A stretch of 20,401 nt of DNA from a virus: positions 1 to 20,401 of IMG/VR virus record IMGVR_UViG_3300042891_001178; one strand, written 5' to 3'. The translations under genes were made by a program, and so were the position numbers. A model generated the notes under the pieces. It was not told the origin of the DNA and ran no database searches. It worked only from the letters and a program-made list of their open reading frames with translations. Of this stretch, positions 16,211 through 20,401 are shown one piece after another. Position 1 is the first letter of the stretch, and every line of letters starts with the position of its first letter.

Positions 16211-16557
16211 CTTCCTGACTCCGAATCTCGCGTATTGAGATCGCCGGCCGGCAACGGCTGGCCAGACAGCGCTCGCGTGGTCGCACGGTCTTCGTTCGCG
16301 CGGCCCAGCAGCTTCTGCCACACGCCGAGCCACAGCAGGCCATCGAGGGCGCAGACAACAGGCATACCGCCGAGGGTGCAGAGGGCTGCGGGCGGCGCGG
16401 GTTCGGGCAGCGGGTCGGTCAGCGCGGCCGGCACGCTGACGTAGCGCTCGACCGGGACTTCGACCAGCTCAGTCCTTACCAGCGGCTTGCGCGCCCCACA
16501 GCCCGTCAGCGACAGCAGCGCAGACAGGCAGGCGGCGTAGTGCATCGCAGTTCGCAT
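16207..16557 (-). CDS. Rz1-like outer-membrane spanin lipoprotein
   Basis: This 116-residue protein starts at ATG 16557 with AGGA about nine bases upstream. It has a signal sequence ending in the lipobox LTGC, so Cys20 is the lipidated residue, followed by KPLVRTELVEVPVERYVSVP and a Pro-rich stretch DPLPEPAPP. It overlaps the Rz-like gene end (16469-16557) in another frame, the typical Rz/Rz1 arrangement. It is unusually long for an Rz1: about 60 residues follow the Pro-rich stretch, with LGGMPVVCALDGLLWLGVWQ and an acidic/basic tail. Outer-membrane fusion with the inner-membrane spanin ends lysis. Confidence 0.82.
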   Translation of the reverse strand: MRTAMHYAACLSALLSLTGCGARKPLVRTELVEVPVERYVSVPAALTDPLPEPAPPAALCTLGGMPVVCALDGLLWLGVWQKLLGRANEDRATTRALSGQPLPAGDLNTRDSESGR

Positions 16558-16876
16558 CCTGGTCGATCCTCTTGAGCATGGTGGTGTGGCGGCGCTGGGC
16601 TTCACGCTCCAGCGCGGCGATGCGATCGCCGCGGCGCGTCAGCTCCTCTTGGGCCTTGCGCGCTTGCGATTCCCGCTCGGCCTTGGCTTGGCGGATGGAA
16701 GCCTTGAGGCCGCTCACCGTGGCGTTCGCGCCTTCGGCCTCGCGCATCTTTTCGTTGCGCTGCGCGACCAAGGCGGCGACTTCGTCGTTGCGCGAGACGT
16801 GGCCCCAGATGAAGCCGGCGCCGACCAGGCCGGCGATCACCAGCAGGACGCCGAGGACCTGGCCGGCCGGGTTCAT
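16469..16876 (-). CDS. Rz-like inner-membrane spanin
   Basis: This 135-residue protein starts MNPAGQVLGVLLVIAGLVGA at ATG 16876, in an ATGA overlap with the lysozyme stop. One N-terminal transmembrane helix (about 7-25) is followed by a long periplasmic coiled coil (VAALVAQRNEKMREAEGANA... to LEREAQRRHTTMLKR). The C-terminal part has two Cys (DANCDALRRLPVCAAV), compatible with disulfide-linked dimers. This is the i-spanin plan. It pairs with the overlapping Rz1-like lipoprotein. A longer frame extending to 17434 is only a shadow of the lysozyme gene. Confidence 0.87.
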   Translation of the reverse strand: MNPAGQVLGVLLVIAGLVGAGFIWGHVSRNDEVAALVAQRNEKMREAEGANATVSGLKASIRQAKAERESQARKAQEELTRRGDRIAALEREAQRRHTTMLKRIDQDANCDALRRLPVCAAVADGLWGAQAAGKD

Positions 16877-17598
16877 GGGGTGACCGCCTTCCGCGCCCGG
16901 CGCAGCCGCCACCAGGCGTAGAGGCTGGCGCACACGCTGACCAGTACCGCCAGCGCGGCGACGGCACGCAGCCACGACGGCAAGGCCGTGGTGGACTGCG
17001 CCACCGCGTTTGCCTGCTGGATCGCGGGCAGCACCTGCTGGGTGGCCGAGGTGAACTGCTGGGCCATCTCGACCAGCGCGGCCCCGCCACCGGCGGTGGC
17101 GGCGGTCACGGTGGCCACGGTGGCGACCTTGGGCGTGGCCACCAGCGGGGCGCCGTCTGTGCGCACCACGCCGGCCAGGCGCAGGCCTTCCTCCAGCTGG
17201 TCGCTGGTGTAGGGCTGCTGCCCGTTCTCGTGGCGGATGATCGCCTCGACGATCGGGCGCAGGCGCCGGTACTCGTGGAGATTGATCCAGGAGTCGGCAC
17301 CGACACCGGCGGCGCCGGCCACCTGGGCGACATAGGCCTCGGTATCGTTCTCGTTCGGCGGCGCCCAGCGGGTGATGATCTTGCGCACGGTGTCGCAACC
17401 GTGGCGATCGAAGTAGTTGATCAGCAGCACGCACAGCGCCCGGATGCCCCAGGCCGGCGATGCGAACACCTCGAAGCGCTTCTCTTCGCGCTGCTCGGCC
17501 GTCATCTGCTCACGCGGCATGCGCCCTTGCCACTTGTTGGTGGCGCTGCGCTCGATGTTGCCCGGGTTGTTGTTGCGAATTCCGCGCGGCGTGGCCAT
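16873..17598 (-). CDS. P5-like lysozyme with C-terminal transmembrane anchor
   Basis: This 241-residue protein starts at ATG 17598 with AGGAG about eleven bases upstream. The family signature is clear: RGIRNNNPGNIE at the start, W.GRM, then RFEVFASPAWGIRALCVLLI and IITRWAPPNENDTEAYVAQV. This is the P5-like peptidoglycan-degrading domain of many Mu-like prophages (about residues 1-140). No N-terminal signal is seen. A Pro/Ala/Val-rich region leads to a C-terminal transmembrane helix (WLRAVAALAVLVSVCASLYA, about 206-227) followed by WWRLRRARK. It is the first gene of the late operon; the 23-nt dyad lies 126 bases upstream. No separate holin is seen nearby. Confidence 0.88.
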   Translation of the reverse strand: MATPRGIRNNNPGNIERSATNKWQGRMPREQMTAEQREEKRFEVFASPAWGIRALCVLLINYFDRHGCDTVRKIITRWAPPNENDTEAYVAQVAGAAGVGADSWINLHEYRRLRPIVEAIIRHENGQQPYTSDQLEEGLRLAGVVRTDGAPLVATPKVATVATVTAATAGGGAALVEMAQQFTSATQQVLPAIQQANAVAQSTTALPSWLRAVAALAVLVSVCASLYAWWRLRRARKAVTP

Positions 17599-17703
17599 GT
17601 CCGTTCCGGCTCCTGAAGAAGGTGGCCGGCGGACAACGTGAGGACGGACGCTGCCCGCCGGCCGACGCCTCCCCCACGGCGGCGTCTGATCGGCAGGGCA
17701 ATG

Positions 17704-17723
17704 GTCAGGGCGTAGCGCCTGAC
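17704..17723 (-). other. Hairpin adjoining the late-operon dyad
   Basis: On the minus strand GTCAGG (17723-17718) pairs with CCTGAC (17709-17704), with loop CGCTACGC that can add two more pairs. It begins one base after the repeated dyad. There is no T-run, so I do not call it a terminator. The rest of the 180-base gap 17599-17778 holds no gene. Confidence 0.4.
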
Positions 17724-17724
17724 A

Positions 17725-17747
17725 GTCTCCGAAAATTAGTTTCTCGG
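17725..17747 (-). promoter_or_regulatory. Repeated 23-nt dyad element upstream of lysis/late operon (copy 2)
   Basis: On the plus strand it reads GTCTCCGAAAA, TTAG, then TTTCTCGG; 19 of 23 positions equal the copy at 9863-9885, and all four differences are in the spacer between the arms. It lies in the 180-base gap between the secreted protein gene and the lysozyme, the place of Plys in Mu. A binding site for a late activator is inferred; no start site is visible. Confidence 0.55.
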
Positions 17748-17778
17748 GTGGCTCGCGCGCGCGCGCAGCGAGACTGCA

Positions 17779-18129
17779 TCAGCCGGGCGGAAGCGGGATT
17801 CCTTGGGTCAGGCAGACGGAGCGAGTGGCTTCCGGAGAGTCTAGCCCGATCACGGCCGCAGCTTGCTTACCTTCGATCTTGAACACCATTCCGCCGATCG
17901 GTGTGTATCCGGCATAGGCGCCATAGCTGTTCTTCGAGTTGACCAAGCCACAGAAGTGGTCCCCCTTGACGCGGACATCCTGAAACTTCGCGCTGGACGC
18001 GTCTTTCAACTTGGTCTCGAGATCAGCCTTGATCGCTGCAATCTCCTTTGGCGTCGCCTCGCGCAACTGCTCCTGAGCGTGAGCTGTGAAGCCCACCAGC
18101 ACCAATGCAAACAAAATTCTTCCCTTCAT
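17779..18129 (-). CDS. Small secreted protein coupled to repressor (candidate lysogenic moron)
   Basis: This 116-residue protein starts at ATG 18129, overlapping the repressor stop (ATGA). An N-terminal signal peptide (MKGRILFALVLVGFTAHA, then QEQ) is clear. The mature part has a helix (ATPKEIAAIKADLETKLKDA), the block SAKFQDVRVKGDHFCGLVNS, then NSYGAYAGYTPIGGMVFKI and a second Cys near the end (RSVCLTQG); the two Cys may form a disulfide. It would be made with the repressor in lysogens and act in the periplasm. Superinfection exclusion or host alteration is inferred from context only; similar small proteins without known function occur in prophages and bacteria. Base composition is visibly less GC-rich than the late operon. 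Confidence 0.8.
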   Translation of the reverse strand: MKGRILFALVLVGFTAHAQEQLREATPKEIAAIKADLETKLKDASSAKFQDVRVKGDHFCGLVNSKNSYGAYAGYTPIGGMVFKIEGKQAAAVIGLDSPEATRSVCLTQGIPLPPG

Positions 18130-18569
18130 CACTTGCTCTCCTTGGTTGACGGCGTCTCCGCCTGCTGTGCTCTCACGACTACGTAGCGCTCGATCGCAGC
18201 TTCGATGATCTCTGGCTTGTTCCAAGCGTGGCCTAGGAGCACGTCCCTGATCAATTCTCCCTTCTGCAGGTCCTGTGTCAGCTCCAGCGACCGAGCGGTC
18301 ATTGCTTTGAGGGCGTCCAAGGCGTGCGTGAACTTTTCAGGCCCAGGCCGGCTTGGCGTGCCGGTCAGGATGTAGTCCACATCGACGCCCTGGCTCGCAA
18401 GGGCCGCCAGAACCTTCGCGCCGGGCTGTGCCCCTGCCTCGTACTTGGCCCACATCTCACGCCGCACCCCGACGAGATCCGCAGCTGCCTGCTGCGACCA
18501 GCCGCGCGTCTCCCGCAGCGATCTAAGGCGCCTGCCTCGCTCCAAACCTGCTTGATTACTTTGATGCAC
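18129..18569 (-). CDS. HTH-type phage repressor
   Basis: This 146-residue protein starts at GTG 18569 with AAGGGG five bases before. A longer frame to 18683 would run through the operator and the opposite gene. Residues about 9-65 form an XRE-type helix-turn-helix (LRSLRETRGWSQQAAADLVG, VRREMWAKYEAGAQPGAKVL), followed by GVDVDYILTG, a common end of this domain in phage repressors. The C-terminal half is helical (LDALKAMTARSLELTQDLQK) and probably oligomerises; there is no Ala-Gly/Ser-Lys self-cleavage pattern, so RecA-type cleavage is not expected. It is divergent from the early genes across a 100-base control region. Confidence 0.87.
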   Translation of the reverse strand: MHQSNQAGLERGRRLRSLRETRGWSQQAAADLVGVRREMWAKYEAGAQPGAKVLAALASQGVDVDYILTGTPSRPGPEKFTHALDALKAMTARSLELTQDLQKGELIRDVLLGHAWNKPEIIEAAIERYVVVRAQQAETPSTKESK

Positions 18570-18578
18570 AGACACCCC

Positions 18579-18607
18579 TTGACTTGTGCATTCCAATGCA
18601 CAATTCT
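18579..18607 (+). promoter_or_regulatory. Possible early promoter overlapping the operator
   Basis: TTGACT (18579-18584) matches five of six bases of the -35 consensus. Seventeen bases later AATTCT (18602-18607) is only a weak -10. The spacer is almost entirely the inverted repeat at 18584-18603, so a bound repressor would block it. Read-out would be toward the Ner-like gene. The promoter for the repressor on the other strand cannot be placed. Confidence 0.45.
18584..18603. promoter_or_regulatory. Operator-like 9+2+9 inverted repeat between repressor and early genes
   Basis: TTGTGCATT (18584-18592), CC, AATGCACAA (18595-18603) is a perfect inverted repeat. Related half-sites lie on both sides: GATGCACA at 18563-18570, at the repressor start, and TTGTCACAA at 18608-18616. 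This is the pattern expected of an operator for the repressor and/or the Ner-like protein. Confidence 0.7.
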
Positions 18608-18670
18608 TTGTCACAAGGAAGCCGGCTTTGGCGCCGCCTACCGAAACAAGCCCGAGAGGATACACACCCC

Positions 18671-18886
18671 ATGAGCACCCCAAACCCCGGCCTCGATTTG
18701 CACCGGCAAGTCCGCGCCGCCTTCGTGGCCCAGGGCACCAGCCTGCGCGCCTGGAGCTATGCGAACGGCGTCCGTCCCAGCAATGTGCGCGATGCCCTGA
18801 TCGGCCGCTGGAACGGCCCCAAGGGCATCGCCCTGCGCCAGCGCGTGGTCAAGGCCGCCGGCGTCAAGGCCGGCGCTCACGCATGA
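18671..18886 (+). CDS. Ner/Cro-like small early regulator
   Basis: This 71-residue protein starts MSTPNPGLDLHRQVRAAFVA at ATG 18671, with AGAGGA about nine bases upstream. One compact helical domain fills it: QVRAAFVAQGTSLRAWSYAN, then GVRPSNVRDALIGRWNGPKG and RQRVVKAAGV, an HTH of the Ner/Nlp-like kind found divergent from repressors in BcepMu-like phages. The helix with RPSNVRDAL is the likely recognition helix. Such proteins shut down repressor and early transcription during lytic growth; that role is inferred from fold and place. It ends in an ATGA overlap with the next gene. Confidence 0.82.
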   Translation: MSTPNPGLDLHRQVRAAFVAQGTSLRAWSYANGVRPSNVRDALIGRWNGPKGIALRQRVVKAAGVKAGAHA

Positions 18887-19104
18887 GCCGGCCCTGCGTC
18901 CCGAGCCGCCACCAGGTGCGGCACGTCCAGCGCCTCGCTCGCCTGTGTGAGCACCATGCGCGCTACGCGGCTGGCTGCCTTCAGGCCGGAAAGCCAGGCG
19001 CACATCTGCTGCACGACGGGCTCGCTCGCGACTACTCGCGCGATGCCTTTGCTCTGGCAGAGCGCGTGGCCCTGGCAGCGGCCGACTGCGGGGCCGGCGC
19101 ATGA
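18883..19104 (+). CDS. Hypothetical small early protein
   Basis: This 73-residue protein starts at ATG 18883 in an ATGA overlap and ends in another ATGA overlap with the winged-helix gene, so it is embedded in the early operon. It is rich in His, Cys, Arg and Ala (RHQVRHVQRLARLCEHHARY, then AAGCLQAGKPGAHLLHDGLA). The Cys/His residues are not spaced like a zinc finger. No family is recognised. The tight overlaps and the open frame between them are the evidence that it is real. Confidence 0.6.
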   Translation: MSRPCVPSRHQVRHVQRLARLCEHHARYAAGCLQAGKPGAHLLHDGLARDYSRDAFALAERVALAAADCGAGA

Positions 19105-19394
19105 GCGAGCAAAGCATCTACGCCCGCCTGCTGTTCGGCCTGGCGGGCCACAGCCGCCACGGCCTGCGGCTCAAGCCGCTGGCCGAAGGCATCGGCGAAT
19201 CCCCAAGCACGACGCTGCGCAACCTGCAGCGCATGGCCGAGGACGGCCTGGTCGAGCGCTCCCCCTACGACGAGGACAACTGGCGGCTGGCGCCGCGGGT
19301 GGTCCAGATCGCGCTCGCCCACCAGGAGGAAGTGACCAAGGAAGAGCGCGACCTGCACGAATTCAAGCAGCGGTACAGCCGCAAACCCACCTGA
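19101..19394 (+). CDS. IclR/MarR-like winged-helix early protein
   Basis: This 97-residue protein starts MSEQSIYARLLFGLAGHSRH at ATG 19101. The winged helix is plain: SIYARLLFGLAGHSRHGLRL, LKPLAEGIGESPSTTLRNLQ as the helix-turn-helix, and RMAEDGLVERSPYDEDNWRL as the wing, then APRVVQIALAH. This is the IclR-type N-terminal fold without the ligand domain; the last 25 residues are charged helix. Such small proteins recur in the early region of BcepMu-like prophages by recall. A DNA-binding role in early control or transposition is inferred. It is coupled to the previous gene and followed after 13 bases by the DUF3102-like gene. Confidence 0.8.
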   Translation: MSEQSIYARLLFGLAGHSRHGLRLKPLAEGIGESPSTTLRNLQRMAEDGLVERSPYDEDNWRLAPRVVQIALAHQEEVTKEERDLHEFKQRYSRKPT

Positions 19395-19407
19395 TCGAGA
19401 GGACGAC

Positions 19408-20331
19408 ATGGCAACACGCAACGACAAGACCCCCAGCAGCAAGGGGCGCAAGGCTCTGGCCCCGGTCACGCCCGTCGGCGTCGACCTGGACCCGGACAAG
19501 CTGACCGAGCGCGGCCAGGAGCTGATGGTGATGGGCGAGCACCACCAGCAGGTGGTGGAGCAATTCGGCGACGGCCTGCCCTGGAATCCGGACCATTACG
19601 AAGCCGCGATCCGCAGCGAGCTGCGCCGGGGCTGCGAGGCGTTCCTCAAGGCCGGGCGCTACCTGATTGTGGCCCGGGAATGCGCGGCCCACGGCGAATG
19701 GCAGGGCATGCTCGACCGGCTGGGAATGGGGCGCGACCAGGCCAGTCGCATGATGGAGGCCGCGCGCAGGGTCTCGGCGCTCCCAAATGTTGCGACGTCG
19801 CAACATTTGATCTCGACCGCCAAGACGGAAAGCAAGCTGATCGAGCTGCTGTCCCTGCCGGAGGACCAGTTCAGCGAGCTGGCGATCCAGGGCGAAACCC
19901 AGGGCCTGACCATCGACGATGTCGAGAGCATGACGGTGCGCGAACTGCGCGCCGCAGTCCGCGAGGCGCGCGCCGACCTGGATGCCAAGGACCAGCGCAT
20001 CACCAAGCTTTCCGAGGACCTGAACAAGGCCGAGGAAAAGACCACCAAGGCCCAGCGCAAATGGAAGTCCTCCACGCCCGACGAGCAGCAGGTGACCCTG
20101 GAGCAGCGGGTGACGGCCGCGCGCCTGGAGATCATCGCCACTATCGGCACAGATAAGGTCGGGCTGGTCGCCGCCCTGGTGGAGCTGGCCGAACACTGCA
20201 ATGCGCACGACCTGGAATGCGCCACGTTCGTGGGCGACACGCTGGACGAGCTGATCGCCGCGGTACGCCGCGTCCGGGACGACTACGACTACGGGTTCAA
20301 CGTCGATCTGGCGATCGACGCGAGGGCCTGA
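19408..20331 (+). CDS. DUF3102-like early protein with coiled coil
   Basis: This 307-residue protein starts at ATG 19408 with GAGAGGA upstream. Residues about 65-125 carry the DUF3102-like pattern: AFLKAGRYLIVARECAAHGE, WQGMLDRLGMGRDQASRMME, an HTH-like segment, then the conserved NVATSQHLISTAKTESKLIE. A helical middle (LTIDDVESMTVRELRAAVRE) leads to a long coiled coil (about 175-230, DLDAKDQRITKLSEDLNKAE) and a C-terminal helical domain. It probably binds DNA and works in the early/replicative part of the cycle; no enzyme motif is seen. A perfect 26-bp palindrome lies inside the gene at the NVATSQHL codons. Confidence 0.77.
   Translation: MATRNDKTPSSKGRKALAPVTPVGVDLDPDKLTERGQELMVMGEHHQQVVEQFGDGLPWNPDHYEAAIRSELRRGCEAFLKAGRYLIVARECAAHGEWQGMLDRLGMGRDQASRMMEAARRVSALPNVATSQHLISTAKTESKLIELLSLPEDQFSELAIQGETQGLTIDDVESMTVRELRAAVREARADLDAKDQRITKLSEDLNKAEEKTTKAQRKWKSSTPDEQQVTLEQRVTAARLEIIATIGTDKVGLVAALVELAEHCNAHDLECATFVGDTLDELIAAVRRVRDDYDYGFNVDLAIDARA
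19784..19809. repeat. 26-bp perfect palindrome inside the DUF3102-like gene
   Basis: The half-sequence CAAATGTTGCGAC (19784-19796) is followed by its exact reverse complement, GTCGCAACATTTG (19797-19809), with no spacer. It codes for PNVATSQHLI. On RNA it would form a long hairpin with a tight turn; on DNA it could bind a dimeric protein. The next base pair outward does not match. Confidence 0.8.
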
Positions 20332-20333
20332 TC

Positions 20334-20401
20334 ATGGCAGCGCCGCTGAGCATTCGCATGGCACTCCATCACGCGAGGCGTGGCGGGTCGGCTTGGCAGA
20401 C
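20334..20401 (+). CDS. Start of next early gene (partial)
   Basis: ATG 20334 follows the previous stop after two bases, with GAGG about nine bases upstream. The 22 visible codons begin MAAPLSIRMALHHARRGG and are cut by the window edge. The operon position would fit the transposition genes of a Mu-like phage, but 22 residues are not enough to assign it. Confidence 0.55.
   Translation, partial: MAAPLSIRMALHHARRGGSAWQ

Noticed and set aside
18129-18683. Repressor starting at 18683
   Set aside because: The extension would cover the operator and run into the opposite Ner-like gene; GTG 18569 has a good ribosome site and begins just before the HTH.
1-20401. CRISPR array, insertion sequence or rRNA
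   Set aside because: No regularly spaced repeats, no IS-type transposase with terminal repeats, and no rRNA-like sequence were seen.

Overview
The window is GC-rich (clearly above 60% by eye) and carries most of a transposable, Mu-like prophage or phage genome. Codon use, gene style and lysis proteins suggest a gammaproteobacterial host of the Xanthomonadaceae type (Stenotrophomonas, Lysobacter, Pseudoxanthomonas or Xanthomonas). That host assignment is an inference. Neither phage end nor any clear host gene is visible.

Layout. Positions 1-17598 on the minus strand form one tightly packed late operon read right to left. It holds a lysis cassette (membrane-anchored lysozyme, Rz-like and Rz1-like spanins), DUF2730, a VpaChn25_0724-type protein, DUF3486, large terminase (Mu gp28 type), portal (Mu gp29/DUF935), head morphogenesis protein F with a C-terminal nuclease-like domain, virion morphogenesis protein G, protease I with a nested scaffold, decoration protein, major capsid protein, small connector genes (gp36- and gp37-like), major tail protein, a frameshifted pair of tail chaperones, a 1158-residue tape measure and the start of a further tail gene. 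The head and packaging half is Mu-like. The tail half is of the long, non-contractile (lambda-like, siphovirus) type. Most junctions are ATGA or GTGA overlaps, so translation is likely coupled.

Positions 17779-18569 (minus) hold an HTH repressor and, overlapping its stop codon, a small secreted protein, probably a lysogeny-expressed moron. Across a 100-bp control region with a 9+2+9 inverted repeat, the early genes run rightward on the plus strand: a Ner-like small regulator, an unknown 73-residue protein, a winged-helix protein, a DUF3102-like coiled-coil protein and the start of another gene. Early genes divergent from repressor plus late genes recall BcepMu rather than Mu itself.

Beyond the genes, several signals stand out. 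A 78-nt tRNA-like element fills the gap between F and G on the opposite strand. A 23-nt dyad element is repeated upstream of the lysis genes and upstream of protease I, the positions of the Mu late promoters Plys and PI. A near-ideal -1 frameshift site with a 7-bp GC hairpin lies in the tail chaperone gene. An internal start with a Shine-Dalgarno match inside the protease gene marks a Z-like scaffold. A perfect 26-bp palindrome lies inside the DUF3102-like gene.
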